From Allobosea sp. BH3 (lineage in GTDB: Bacteria > Pseudomonadota > Alphaproteobacteria > Rhizobiales > Beijerinckiaceae), in the NCBI RefSeq assembly GCF_025499465.1, contig NZ_JAIMCA010000004.1:434001-498000 (forward strand): a DNA stretch of 64,000 nucleotides, given 5' to 3'. The position numbers and the translations under genes are program-made. Below, piece after piece: positions 19,211-27,932 of this stretch. The notes below the pieces were generated by a model. That model did no database searches, was not told the origin of the DNA, and saw only the letters and a list, made by a program, of their open reading frames with translations. Each line of letters begins with the position of its first letter. The first letter of the stretch is position 1.

Positions 19211-20026
19211 ATGTCTTCCAGGATCAGAAACCTCTCCACCATCGGCATCATAGGCTTCGGCGCCTTCGGCCGCCTGATGGCCCGCCATCTCCAGCCGCAT
19301 TTTGCGCTGCGGATCTGCGATCCCGGCACCCCTCCCCCGCCCGATGTCTCCGGCAAGGGGCTGAAGCCGGCCGATCTCGCAGAGGTCGCGGCCTGCGACC
19401 TTGTCATCCTCGCCGTGCCCGTCTCCGCGATACCCGCGGCCATCGCCGCGCTGCGCCCGCATCTGAAGGCCGGCGCCATCGTGCTGGATGTCGGCTCGGT
19501 GAAGATCGGCCCCGCCCGCGCCATGCTGGAAGGACTGCCGGATCACGTCGAGATCATCGGCACGCATCCGCTCTTCGGCCCGCAGAGCGCGCGCAATGGC
19601 ATCGCCGGCCTCAAGATCGCGCTCTGCCCGGTCCGCGGCCGCAGTATCCGGCGGATCGCAGCCTTCCTGCGCCGTGTCCTGGGCCTCGAAGTGATCGTCA
19701 CGACGCCGGACGCGCATGACCGCGAGGTCGCGATGGCGCAGGGCCTGACCCATCTGATCGCAAAGATTCTCGTCCGCATGGAGCCGCTGCCGCAGCGCAT
19801 GACCACCGCGAGCTTCGATCTGCTGATGCAGGCGACCGAGATGGTGCGTCACGATGCGCCCAATGTCTTCATGGCGATCGAGCGCGCCAATCCGCACGCC
19901 AAGGCGGTGCGGGACCGCTTCTTCGCGCTGGCGGACGAGATGCGGCTGTTCCTGGAGCATGGCGATGCCCCACAGGCTGAGAGGGCCGCCGCGGCGATAG
20001 CTAATGACGAGCGCCTCGCCGTCTGA
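19211..20026 (+). CDS. Prephenate/arogenate dehydrogenase family protein
   Basis: This 271-residue NAD(P)-dependent enzyme is of the TyrA type. It has an N-terminal Rossmann motif (IGIIGFGAFGRLMA), LVILAVPVSAI, DVGSVK and the HPLFGPQSA substrate-site motif containing the catalytic-region His. The C-terminal part is short and helical, with no ACT regulatory domain. TyrA enzymes oxidatively decarboxylate prephenate or arogenate toward tyrosine; which substrate applies is not clear. It stands alone downstream of carA with about 200 bp between. Confidence 0.85.
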   Translation: MSSRIRNLSTIGIIGFGAFGRLMARHLQPHFALRICDPGTPPPPDVSGKGLKPADLAEVAACDLVILAVPVSAIPAAIAALRPHLKAGAIVLDVGSVKIGPARAMLEGLPDHVEIIGTHPLFGPQSARNGIAGLKIALCPVRGRSIRRIAAFLRRVLGLEVIVTTPDAHDREVAMAQGLTHLIAKILVRMEPLPQRMTTASFDLLMQATEMVRHDAPNVFMAIERANPHAKAVRDRFFALADEMRLFLEHGDAPQAERAAAAIANDERLAV

Positions 20027-20037
20027 TCGAAACGCAC

Positions 20038-20142
20038 GTCATCCCGGCCGCAGCGCAGCGGAGCGCCGGGATCCATCATAGGGCTCGGAGCTTTACGATG
20101 GATCCCGGATCGGCGCGGCTAAAGCCGCTTGTCCGGGATGAT
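20038..20142. repeat. Palindromic intergenic repeat (GTCATCCCGG type)
   Basis: The block starts GTCATCCCGG and ends CCGGGATGAT, with a nested pair GCCGGGATCCATC and GATGGATCCCGG inside. It would fold into a long imperfect hairpin. It lies between the dehydrogenase and globin genes. Confidence 0.65.
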
Positions 20143-20266
20143 GGCCTGGTTCCGGGCAAGATAAATGTGCGCCAGGAAACTGGAAAAGGCCTGCGACGCT
20201 GACGGACCTACCCAGCCGGCTCCGCATTCGCCATATCGGATGCAGTCACTCTCTGATCGCAGGACG

Positions 20267-20722
20267 ATGACCGATAATCCCCTGACCCATCCGGGCGCCG
20301 CCCATCCCGATCTGCGCGAGCCGATGATCGCCGAGCTCGTGCGCAGCTTCTACGGGCGGGCGCGGCAGGACGTCCTGATCGGCCCCGTCTTCGAAGCCGC
20401 CGTCGAGGATTGGGACGAGCATATCGGCAAGATCACCGATTTCTGGAGCGGCGTGATGCTGCGCACCGGCCGCTATAACGGCCGGCCGATGCGCCCGCAT
20501 CTCATCCTGCCGCTGACGGGCGAGCATTTCGACCGCTGGCTCGATCTCTTTGAGGCGACGGCCCGGGAACTCTGCCCGCCGGAGATCGCCGAGGCCTTCA
20601 TCGTCCGCGCGCGGCGCATCGCCGACAGCTTCGAGATGGCCCGAGCCAGCCAGCGCGGCGAGATCGCGGCGCCCCGGCACGTCTCGCGCGAGAATCCTAC
20701 GCCGCCCTGGTCTCCCGGCTGA
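20267..20722 (+). CDS. Group III truncated haemoglobin
   Basis: This 151-residue haem protein shows the group III pattern: FYGRARQDVLIGPVFE with the distal-side Tyr, DWDEHIGKITDFWSGVML, GRYNGRPM, and LPLTGEHFDRWLDLF carrying the probable proximal His. Group III globins (Campylobacter Ctb-like) bind O2/NO and are linked to nitrosative or oxygen stress. The ATG at 20267 follows AGGA; the upstream frame is non-conserved. The tail, rich in Arg and Pro, overlaps the 3' end of the convergent LysR gene by 26 bp. Confidence 0.88.
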   Translation: MTDNPLTHPGAAHPDLREPMIAELVRSFYGRARQDVLIGPVFEAAVEDWDEHIGKITDFWSGVMLRTGRYNGRPMRPHLILPLTGEHFDRWLDLFEATARELCPPEIAEAFIVRARRIADSFEMARASQRGEIAAPRHVSRENPTPPWSPG

Positions 20723-21635
20723 GAAAACCCTCGATCTCGCGGTCGGACACACCGGCTTCGCGCGCGATCCGTCCCGCGAGCGCCGCCGCCGAAGCCCTGA
20801 GTGCACCAAACGGCCGGTCGAGCCAGTACGACACAGGGTTCAGAGCCTCGCGCGCATCGGCTCTTACGATCCGCCCTGTCGCCAGTTGCTCGCGCGCCAG
20901 CGGCGGCCGGGCCAGCGCGATGCCGAGTCCATGGGCGGCGGCATCGAGCACGAGATTGTAATCCTCGAACCGCCGGTCCTGCGGGCGCGGACGATAATCC
21001 AGCCCCTGCGCCGCGAACCAGGCCTTCCAGCCGGCCGCGTCCGAATCGTGGATCAGCGGATATGCTAGCAGCCGTTCCGGCGCCCCCTCCCCGATCGCGG
21101 CCGCCAATTGCGGCGAGGCCACCGGGAAGCACCATTCCTCGAACAGCTTGAGCGAAAGCCTATCCGGCGCGCCGCCGCGCCCGCAACGTATCCCGAGGTC
21201 CACCCCCTCTTCTTCGAAATCCACCTTGCGGTGCTCGACCTGCAGCACGATGCGCAGCGAAGGCTCTCCCGCCTCCAGAACCGACAAGCGCGGCATCAGC
21301 CAGAGCGAGCAGACGGAAGGCGGCGCGCTGACCCGAACGACCGCCGCGCCCCGCGCCTCGCGCCAACGCTCGGATGTGTCGGCGATCAGCGCGAAAGCCT
21401 CTTGCGTGCGGGCCAGCAGGCGTTGCCCCTCCGGCGTCAGCGAGACCCCGCGCGCCTGCCGCAGGAAGACGCGCAGGCCGAGCCAATGCTCCAGCCGCGC
21501 GATCTGCCGGCTGACAGCGCCATGCGTCAGGTTGAGCGCCTGCGCCGCAGCCGAGAAGCTCCCCGTCCGCGCAGCCGCCTCGAACGCGCGCAGCGTGTCC
21601 AGCGGTGGCAGGTTCGAGCTGTGATCCATCATCAC
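20697..21635 (-). CDS. LysR-family transcriptional regulator (GcvA-like)
   Basis: This 312-residue regulator has an N-terminal winged helix (DTLRAFEAAARTGSFSAAAQALNLTHGAVSRQIARLE) and a C-terminal substrate-binding-like domain with the VDLGIRCGRG motif seen in the GcvA branch. It is divergent from a DMT-family exporter gene across an 84-bp gap and probably controls it. Several ATG codons cluster at the start (21635, 21632, 21629), so the exact N-terminus is uncertain. Confidence 0.9.
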   Translation of the reverse strand: MMMDHSSNLPPLDTLRAFEAAARTGSFSAAAQALNLTHGAVSRQIARLEHWLGLRVFLRQARGVSLTPEGQRLLARTQEAFALIADTSERWREARGAAVVRVSAPPSVCSLWLMPRLSVLEAGEPSLRIVLQVEHRKVDFEEEGVDLGIRCGRGGAPDRLSLKLFEEWCFPVASPQLAAAIGEGAPERLLAYPLIHDSDAAGWKAWFAAQGLDYRPRPQDRRFEDYNLVLDAAAHGLGIALARPPLAREQLATGRIVRADAREALNPVSYWLDRPFGALRASAAALAGRIAREAGVSDREIEGFLSRETRAA

Positions 21636-21719
21636 AGCTCATGCCTCATTTGTTCGTTTGTCAATCAGGTCCGGCAGTCGTCTATCGGGTTAACTTGTCT
21701 TTCAACGCGGATCGACGCC

Positions 21720-22628
21720 ATGTCCTCTCCCGCCTGCACCCATGCCGGAACCACCACGTCGAGCGGCGCGCGCCTCGACCCGACGCTGGTCTTCACCGTC
21801 GCCTTCACCGTGACGGCCTGGGCCTCCTCCTTTCCCGCCATCCGCGCCGGACTCGCCGGCTTCGGCCCGGCCGAGATGGCGGCGCTGCGCTTCGCGCTCG
21901 CCGGCACGCCGGCCGCGCTTTTCCTGATCGCGACGCGCGCCAAGCTGCCGGAGCGCACCGATATCTGGCGCTTCCTCATCGGTGGCGTGGTCTTTATCGC
22001 GGCGTATGCGGTGCTGCTGAACTTCGGCCAGCGCGTCGTGCCGGCAGGGCCGGCAGCTTTCATCATCAACACCAACCCGATCATGACCGCCGTGCTCGCG
22101 ATGATGATCCTGGGCGAGCGCTTCAGCCTCACAGCCTGGCTCGGCACAGCGCTCTCCTTCGCCGGCATCGGCGTCATCGCGCTCGGCAAGGGGCTCGATG
22201 TCGAGATCGGCCTGAGCGTGCTGCTCATCCTCGGCGCGGCTTTCTGCAATGCCATCACCACCGTGGTGCAGAAGCCGCTTTTCGGCCGCTACAAGCCGCT
22301 GCATGTCGCCGCCTGGAACCAGGCGATCGGCGGCTTCGTGCTGCTGCCCTTCCTGCCGGGCGCGATCGCACAGGCTCAGGTGGCGTCTGCGGTCTCCTTC
22401 TGGTCGGTGGTCTATCTCGCCGTGGTGCCGAGCCTGATCGCCTACGGCACCTGGGCGATCACCCTCTCGCGCCTGCCGGCCGGCCGCGCCGCCAACTTCC
22501 AGTACTGCGTGCCGCCGATGGCGACGCTGATGGGCTTCCTCTGGCTCGGCGAGGTGCCGACCCTTTTCGGCATCATCGGAGGTGCCATGGCCCTCGCCGG
22601 CGTGGTCGTCGTCAACCTGAAGCGCTAG
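21720..22628 (+). CDS. EamA/DMT-family transporter
   Basis: This 302-residue membrane protein has ten hydrophobic segments arranged as two EamA repeats (first about 25-150, second about 165-300). Motifs include WASSFPAIRAGLA, FIINTNPIMTAVLAM, LGERFS and, in the second repeat, GRAANFQYCVPPMATLMGFLWLGE. Members export amino acids and other metabolites. It is divergent from the LysR gene that probably regulates it. The ATG at 21720 fits the first membrane helix; the longer open frame upstream overlaps the regulator gene and is not used. Confidence 0.9.
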   Translation: MSSPACTHAGTTTSSGARLDPTLVFTVAFTVTAWASSFPAIRAGLAGFGPAEMAALRFALAGTPAALFLIATRAKLPERTDIWRFLIGGVVFIAAYAVLLNFGQRVVPAGPAAFIINTNPIMTAVLAMMILGERFSLTAWLGTALSFAGIGVIALGKGLDVEIGLSVLLILGAAFCNAITTVVQKPLFGRYKPLHVAAWNQAIGGFVLLPFLPGAIAQAQVASAVSFWSVVYLAVVPSLIAYGTWAITLSRLPAGRAANFQYCVPPMATLMGFLWLGEVPTLFGIIGGAMALAGVVVVNLKR

Positions 22629-22965
22629 CCTTCCCCGGCGGCCAGCCGCGCCGCCTCATCTCTCGAAAATAATCGAGCACAAAACTCCAGAAAAACGCCA
22701 AACTCGACTTGAAAATACCGTGACTGGATCCGGAAATACCTGCTGCAGGCACATGAATTCGACCAGAGGAAAAAATAAAACAAACCGAAGGTTGACATTC
22801 GGATCAAAAGAAACTAGATAATTCGTTGTCGATATTTGTTTGGACGGTTGTTTTTATTTTCGCGCCTCGGCGCGCTTCTGATGAACTCCCCTTTCGAAAT
22901 CGTTCTGAATCCGCCGGGCAGTCGCATGGCGGACGACAGGTACTGCCAACAAGGAGGGTTCTTCA
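22629..22965 (+). promoter_or_regulatory. cspA-type promoter and long leader
   Basis: This 337-bp gap is much more AT-rich than its surroundings and holds the control region of the cold-shock gene. TTGACA at 22792-22797 and TAGATA at 22815-22820 are separated by exactly 17 nt, close to the sigma-70 consensus. Transcription would start near 22827, giving a leader of about 139 nt, typical of cold-shock mRNAs that switch structure with temperature. AAGGAGG at 22951-22957 is a strong ribosome site. A small GC hairpin (GCGCctcgGCGC) lies around 22861-22873. The first 160 bp, after the exporter gene, hold nothing I recognise. Confidence 0.75.
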
Positions 22966-23175
22966 ATGGCCACCGGCACAGTGAAATGGTTCAATTCCAC
23001 CAAGGGCTTCGGCTTCATTCAGCCTGACGACGGCAGCCAGGACGTGTTCGTCCACATCTCCGCTGTCGAGCGCGCCGGAATGCGCGAGCTGCAGGAAGGC
23101 CAGAAGATCGGCTTCGAAGTCGCTCGCGACAACAAGTCGGGCAAGATGGCCGCCGAGCAGCTTCAGGCTGCGTGA
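22966..23175 (+). CDS. Cold-shock protein (CspA family)
   Basis: This 69-residue protein is a single cold-shock domain. RNP1 (KGFGFIQ) and RNP2 (VFVHIS) are intact, so it should bind single-stranded RNA/DNA as an RNA chaperone. It has a near-consensus promoter, a long leader and a very strong AGGAGG. A strong hairpin terminator follows the gene, so it is mostly transcribed alone. Confidence 0.97.
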   Translation: MATGTVKWFNSTKGFGFIQPDDGSQDVFVHISAVERAGMRELQEGQKIGFEVARDNKSGKMAAEQLQAA

Positions 23176-23241
23176 TCGGACGTCATTCGTCGCGGTGACC
23201 ATGGATGTACCGGCACCACTGACTGGAATGACTTCCAAGGG

Positions 23242-23269
23242 AAGGCCAAGCGCATGCTTGGCCTTTTTT
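23242..23269 (+). terminator. Rho-independent terminator after the cold-shock gene
   Basis: GGCCAAGC (23244-23251) and GCTTGGCC (23256-23263) form a perfect stem with a GCAT loop and are followed by six T residues. The next gene starts 39 bp later, so read-through may be low. Confidence 0.9.
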
Positions 23270-23307
23270 CGTATCTGAACGACGACCCACACGATCGGAA
23301 GGCCGCC

Positions 23308-23541
23308 ATGGCTGAACATTCGAAACAGCGCACGGAAGCCGACAACAGCTTCCTGAAGGTCCAGACGCAGTCGCTGGCCCGCAACCGCATCATCTCCGAA
23401 AGCGACAACATCGCCCAGGCTCGCGATGAGAAGACCGCGAGATTGCGCGAGTTGCGCTTGCAGAAGGAGGCGCTCGATCGCGAAGCGCTGGCCCTGGCCC
23501 CCGCCAAGCCCAAGGCCCGCCGCAAGACCGTCAGCGCCTGA
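23308..23541 (+). CDS. Small conserved helical protein next to cold-shock gene
   Basis: This 77-residue protein is strongly helical and charged, with a heptad-like run (AQARDEKTARLRELRLQKEALDREA) and a basic tail KPKARRKTVSA. The ATG at 23308 has GGAAGG upstream. I do not know a function for the family. Similar short proteins beside csp genes are, as far as I recall, frequent in Rhizobiales. The gene lies just after the csp terminator on the same strand. Confidence 0.65.
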   Translation: MAEHSKQRTEADNSFLKVQTQSLARNRIISESDNIAQARDEKTARLRELRLQKEALDREALALAPAKPKARRKTVSA

Positions 23542-23635
23542 CCACGCGCCTTCGCGAGCGCAGCGATCAAGAGGTCTCGCGGACAGCAACGAAGCGCGCC
23601 CGCTCGACGGGGGGACGCGGATACGCAGCCGCGCC

Positions 23636-24889
23636 TCAGAACCCCTTCGCCGCCAGCGCCTTCTCGTCATCCGCGATGTAGTCGCGGATGACCGGGACGG
23701 CGCTCTTGTGCTTTCCGAGCAGAAGCTGGAACACCATGTCGCCGCCGATGTCGAAGGAGATCGAGCAGGCGCAGAGATAAAACTCCCACATCCGTGCGAA
23801 GCGCTCGCCCAGCATCGCGACCGCCTCCGCCCGATGCGCCATGAAGCGCTCGCGCCAGGCTTCCAGCGTCCAGTGGTAATGGCGCCGCCAGAACTCACAG
23901 TCGGACGACCACAGCCCGGTCTGCTCGACGGCTGCGAACACCTCCGACATCGCCGGCGCATAGCCGCCGGGGAAGATGTACTTGTCGAAGAACGGACCGG
24001 TGAAGCCCGGCGGGCCGACGCGGCCGATGCAATGCACCATGGCGATGCCGTCCGGAGTGAGCAGCTCGCGGATCTTCTCGAAATATTCGAGGTAATGCGC
24101 GACGCCGACATGCTCCATCATGCCCACCGAGACGACACGGTCGAAGGTGCCGGTCAGCTCGCGATAGTCCTTGTTGATGAAGGTCACGGCGTCGCCGACG
24201 CCCGCCGCCTCGGCCCGTTTTTGCGCCGCAGCCATCTGGTCGGGCGAGACGTTGAGCCCCGTCACCTTCGCCCCGCAGGCCTTGGCGAGATAGATCGCGA
24301 GTTGCCCCCAGCCCGAGCCGATGTCGAGCACGGTCATGCCGGGCTCGATCTTCAGCTTGGCGGCGATGTGCCTGAGTTTAGCCTGCTGCGCGGCCTCCAG
24401 CCCCACCTCGGGGCTGTGCCAGTAAGCGCAGGAATAGGTCATCGTCTCGTCGAGCCAGAGTTTATAGAACTCGGTCGGGATGTCGTAGTGGTGCTTGACC
24501 TTCTTGCCCGCGACGCCGAGCGGGTTGTGCATCCGCCAGCGCCGCAGCCGGAAGCGGATCTTGCGGATCGCCTGCTGGAGCGGATGCTTGCGCAGTTCCT
24601 GGCGCTGCAGCCAGAACAGCGTCAGCAGGTCGTGGATCGTGCCCTCCTCGAAGTCGATCCGCCCGTCCATATAGCCTTCGGCGAGCGCCAGTTCCGGATT
24701 GAGGAAGAGCTCTCGCTCCACCTTGTCGTCACGGAAGCGCACGGTGACGGAAGGCGCCGTCTTGACGACGCCTGCAAACAGCATCTCCTCCGGCCCCGTC
24801 CCGAAAACATGCCGCCGTCCATCCGGCGTGATGACAGTCAATCGGCCCTTTCGCACGAACCGTTTCAGCAGTCTCGGAAGCAGCAGCAT
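23636..24889 (-). CDS. cfa: Cyclopropane-fatty-acyl-phospholipid synthase family protein
   Basis: This 417-residue enzyme adds a methylene from S-adenosylmethionine to membrane-lipid double bonds. The N-terminal lipid-binding part is followed by the methyltransferase domain: HYDIPTEFYKLWLD, MTYSCAYW, VLDIGSGWGQLAIYLA (SAM site), and GMMEHVG with the bicarbonate-binding His. FFDKYIFPGGYAPA and the C-terminal W-FYLCACSISF are also family hallmarks. It stands alone on the minus strand. Confidence 0.93.
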   Translation of the reverse strand: MLLLPRLLKRFVRKGRLTVITPDGRRHVFGTGPEEMLFAGVVKTAPSVTVRFRDDKVERELFLNPELALAEGYMDGRIDFEEGTIHDLLTLFWLQRQELRKHPLQQAIRKIRFRLRRWRMHNPLGVAGKKVKHHYDIPTEFYKLWLDETMTYSCAYWHSPEVGLEAAQQAKLRHIAAKLKIEPGMTVLDIGSGWGQLAIYLAKACGAKVTGLNVSPDQMAAAQKRAEAAGVGDAVTFINKDYRELTGTFDRVVSVGMMEHVGVAHYLEYFEKIRELLTPDGIAMVHCIGRVGPPGFTGPFFDKYIFPGGYAPAMSEVFAAVEQTGLWSSDCEFWRRHYHWTLEAWRERFMAHRAEAVAMLGERFARMWEFYLCACSISFDIGGDMVFQLLLGKHKSAVPVIRDYIADDEKALAAKGF

Positions 24890-24990
24890 CGGAAGTCCCG
24901 TAAAGGCAGCAATTGCGAGATTGGCTTAAGCCTCGCTCAATCTCCATTCTCTAGGCTCTGCCGCAAACTGACAATCTCTGGGACGGCAGG

Positions 24991-25263
24991 ATGGGCATCG
25001 AGCGCAGGGAGGCGGCACGCTGGCGGGGCAGACTGCGCTCTGGCAAGCTTTTCGACGCCGCCAAACGCTTCCTCGTTTCGTGCCGCGTGGTGGATATTTC
25101 CGCGACCGGCGCGCGGCTGCAGCCCGAGACCGACCGGCCGCTGCCGATGGATCTGCACTACCGCGCCGACGACGACGATGATTTCCGCGCCGCCTCGCTG
25201 GTCTGGGTCCGGCAGCGGCAGATCGGCATCCATTTCGCCAAGCCGAAGGCGCCGGGCGCCTGA
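24991..25263 (+). CDS. PilZ-domain protein
   Basis: This 90-residue protein is a minimal PilZ-like domain: ERREAARWRGRLRSGKLF supplies a basic N-terminal arm like RxxxR, and VVDISATGARLQPE is the DxSxxG core. This is the pair of motifs that bind cyclic di-GMP, although the spacing of the Arg residues is not fully canonical. No output domain is fused. It is divergent from cfa. Confidence 0.78.
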   Translation: MGIERREAARWRGRLRSGKLFDAAKRFLVSCRVVDISATGARLQPETDRPLPMDLHYRADDDDDFRAASLVWVRQRQIGIHFAKPKAPGA

Positions 25264-25357
25264 CCCCCAAAAGCGGTACTTGTCCAACGCCCCCAACAGC
25301 CTCTAGTCCTGCGGGGAGGCAGCCCGTCGCTGCCCCTCAACGGCAAATGGCGAGAGC

Positions 25358-26050
25358 ATGTCCTGGCGCGACTTCTGGAACGGCGAGCACTCCATCTACG
25401 TATCGCCGCGGCACAAGGCCCTGCATTACCGCGCCATTGCCAGCGACCTGATCGCTCATATCCCCTCGCCGGACGCGGTGGTCCTGGACCATGGCTGCGG
25501 CGAAGCGCTGGATGCGGCCCGCGTCGCGGCGGCCTGTGGTCGGCTCAATCTCTGCGAGGCCGCGCCGAATGTTCGCGAGAAGCTGCGCACGCAGTTCGGC
25601 CGCCTCGGTAACATCGCCGTGGTCTCGCCGGAGGAGGTCGAGGCGCTGCCGGACGCTTCCCTCGACCTCGTGGTCGCCAATTCGCTGCTCCAATACCTCT
25701 CCCGCGACGAGCTGCAGGCGCTGCTGCGGATATGGCACGCCAAGCTCAAGCCCGGCGGGGCGCTGATCCTCGCTGACGTCATCCCGCCGGATGTCAGCCC
25801 GCTGACGGACGCCTCCCAACTCCTCGCCTTCGCCGGGCGCGGCGGCTTCCTGACCGCAGCGCTGGCGGGGCTCGTCCGCACGGCCTTTTCCGACTATCGC
25901 AAGCTGAGAGCGCAGTACGGCCTCTCGACCTATACGGCCGAGGCCATGTCCGCGCTGATCCGCGAGGCCGGCTTCGCCGAGCCCGCGCGCCCGGCGAATT
26001 TCGGCCACAACCCGCACCGGATGACCTTCAAGGCGCTCAAGCCGGCCTGA
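25358..26050 (+). CDS. SAM-dependent methyltransferase (class I)
   Basis: This 230-residue protein has a class I methyltransferase fold: VVLDHGCGEALDAARVA is motif I for SAM, followed by LDLVVANSLLQYLSRDELQALL and LKPGGALILADVIPP. The C-terminal half has hydrophobic helices that could cap the active site. The substrate is unknown. It follows the PilZ gene by 94 bp on the same strand. Confidence 0.85.
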   Translation: MSWRDFWNGEHSIYVSPRHKALHYRAIASDLIAHIPSPDAVVLDHGCGEALDAARVAAACGRLNLCEAAPNVREKLRTQFGRLGNIAVVSPEEVEALPDASLDLVVANSLLQYLSRDELQALLRIWHAKLKPGGALILADVIPPDVSPLTDASQLLAFAGRGGFLTAALAGLVRTAFSDYRKLRAQYGLSTYTAEAMSALIREAGFAEPARPANFGHNPHRMTFKALKPA

Positions 26051-26200
26051 AGCCGGGCGGCGCCATGCTCGACAATGAAGGAACCTCGCGCGGGACGCGG
26101 AAGCGCGGCCATGCGCAAGCGCGAGCTTGCGACTTTTGGGTCATCGGGGCACTTTCCGTAAATGAAAAATCCTCTGAATACTTGATTTGCAGCGGCACTT

Positions 26201-27028
26201 GTGTCTTTGAGCGCGCTCTTCCCAAAGACCGAGATTTCCGTGCAGGATCAGACTGTCTGTCCCTATTGCGAAGCCGTGCTCGGTGGCGGCGTGCTGTCCT
26301 GCCGCTGCTGCGGACGAGATCTCACGCCCGTGCTGCCGCTGCTGCGCCGGATCGAGGCGCTGGAATGCCGCCTGGTGGAGGTCGAGAAGGCGGCGGAGGA
26401 AAGTCGCAAGGCGCCCGTAGCGCCCATCTTCAGCGCGCCCCAGGCGCCGCTGGCCGCTGCAGAGCCGCACCATCGGGAGCATAGGCACGGCCTCATCCAC
26501 CGCAGGCGCTACCATGTGCTTCCGCTCGGCTTCCTGACGCTGCTCGGCAGCTATGCCAGCGTCGTGCTCTGGCTGGACCTGCCGCTCTCCGTCCTGCGCT
26601 TCGCTTCGGTCGCGATCCCCTTCTTCACAGGCCTGGCCTATTTCGGCATTCGGCCGCGCCTGACCCGGTTCGACGCCTCCGTTGCGGCAGGCTTCGCAAT
26701 TTTTTCTGTCGCGAGCATGAACGGATTGCTCGGTTGGATCGACAACATACCGCTCCTTCCGCAGGGACCGGCAGCTTGGCGAGAAACGATCTTCTACGCG
26801 CTGAGCATCGGCGCTTCCATGCTGACCGGCATGCTGCTGCGCATGACGCAGGCCGCGCTGACCGCGCGCGGCATCGTCTCGCTGCCTGCCCTGCGTGAGG
26901 TTCTATTGGCCGTCAACGGCAAGATGCCGGTCGATACCATCAAGAACATCGAGAAGGCGGTGCTCATGGCCACCACCGTCGTCTCGGCCATAGCCGGCCT
27001 GATAGCCGTTCTTTTGGGGGTTAAATAG
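26201..27028 (+). CDS. Unknown membrane protein with zinc ribbon
   Basis: This 275-residue protein starts with a four-Cys zinc-ribbon-like motif (CPYCEAVLGGGVLSCRCC), then a short coiled segment (LRRIEALECRLVEVEKAAEE) and five or so hydrophobic helices (about 108-275). The start is a GTG at 26201. It ends 5 bp before the next gene, so the two form an operon. I do not recognise a family; the architecture of ribbon, coil and membrane domain suggests a membrane-anchored scaffold or sensor, but this is a guess. Confidence 0.7.
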   Translation: MSLSALFPKTEISVQDQTVCPYCEAVLGGGVLSCRCCGRDLTPVLPLLRRIEALECRLVEVEKAAEESRKAPVAPIFSAPQAPLAAAEPHHREHRHGLIHRRRYHVLPLGFLTLLGSYASVVLWLDLPLSVLRFASVAIPFFTGLAYFGIRPRLTRFDASVAAGFAIFSVASMNGLLGWIDNIPLLPQGPAAWRETIFYALSIGASMLTGMLLRMTQAALTARGIVSLPALREVLLAVNGKMPVDTIKNIEKAVLMATTVVSAIAGLIAVLLGVK

Positions 27029-27032
27029 GAAG

Positions 27033-27500
27033 ATGACCAAGATTAGATTCTCCCGGCAGCTCCTGCCGACACTTCTTCTCGCTGCCTGCGCATTTTCATC
27101 GGCGATGGCGGCAGACCCGGTGCATCTCATCACGCATGAGGAAGCCGGCTTGCCGGCGGTCGAGATCAAGACGGGATCCGTGCGCAACCTCACGCGCGGC
27201 CCGGGCATCGACACGCTCGGCACACCTTCAAAGGTGAGCAGCGGGCCGTTCCGGCTCGCGGTGCGCTTCATGCCCAGCAACGGCGTGCCGATCGACCCGG
27301 CGAGCGTGCGCATCACCTATCGCCGCCAGCAGCCGATCGACCTCACCCCCCGCGTGAAGCCCTTCATCACCGCGGCGGGCATCGAGGCGCCCGCGGTCAT
27401 CGTCCCGCCCGGCCGGCATGTCGTCGAGATCGAGGCCACCGACAAGGAAGGCCGCACCGGCCGCAGCCAGCTCACGCTGACGGTCGAACCGCCCAAGTGA
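27033..27500 (+). CDS. Secreted protein of unknown function
   Basis: This 155-residue protein has a clear signal peptide ending near AMA at residues 25-27. The mature part is beta-rich, with Ig-like features (VRITYRRQQPIDLTPRVKPFI, then VIVPPGRHVVEIEATDKEGRTGRSQLTLTV), as in Ig-like or fibronectin-type domains. It follows the zinc-ribbon membrane protein gene by 4 bp, so the two probably work together. Confidence 0.72.
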   Translation: MTKIRFSRQLLPTLLLAACAFSSAMAADPVHLITHEEAGLPAVEIKTGSVRNLTRGPGIDTLGTPSKVSSGPFRLAVRFMPSNGVPIDPASVRITYRRQQPIDLTPRVKPFITAAGIEAPAVIVPPGRHVVEIEATDKEGRTGRSQLTLTVEPPK

Positions 27501-27646
27501 GGCAGGCGGGCGTTCCGCCCGCCTCTATCGCCTGCGTGCGAAGGGCACAGCCGCAGCGACGAAAGGCGCAGCCCGCAGCGCGGGCAGCGCGATGGACTTG
27601 TCGCAAGCGGCATGAAACCTTGCGTCGGCTCGGGGGAGAGACTGAC

Positions 27647-27901
27647 GTGAGATACTGGCTTGCCGCGACGGTTCTGTCGTTTGTCGCATTGGGATTCCCA
27701 CCGCCGGCCTCGGCGCAACAAGGCGGGATCCACCCGGAATGTCGTCGGATGAACGACCCGCGCGCCTGCAACTGCGCCCTTAACAACGGCGGCAGGCTCT
27801 CGCCGGACAATCACCGGCCGGGCCGGATGCGATGGCATTCGCCGAAGCGCGGAACCGGCGCCCACATGGCATTCATGAACTGCTCCAGCGGCATCCGCTG
27901 A
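27647..27901 (+). CDS. Small secreted Cys-containing protein
   Basis: The protein has 84 residues and starts at a GTG (27647) with GGAGAG 7 nt upstream. A signal peptide of about 25 residues (cleavage near ASA) precedes a short basic mature part with four Cys (PEC, ACNC, NC), which could form two disulphides. The family is not recognised. The upstream frame to 27497 is low-complexity and not used. Confidence 0.55.
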   Translation: MRYWLAATVLSFVALGFPPPASAQQGGIHPECRRMNDPRACNCALNNGGRLSPDNHRPGRMRWHSPKRGTGAHMAFMNCSSGIR

Positions 27902-27932
27902 GGGGCCGGCACGTCCCGCCTCCGGCGCCCTT

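Noticed and set aside
21108..21719. N-terminal extension of the DMT exporter frame
   Set aside because: It overlaps the divergent LysR gene in antisense; the transporter's first membrane helix starts soon after the ATG at 21720.
23426..25306. A 626-residue plus-strand open frame opposite cfa
   Set aside because: Shadow of the cyclopropane synthase gene, and it also overlaps the real PilZ gene in another frame.
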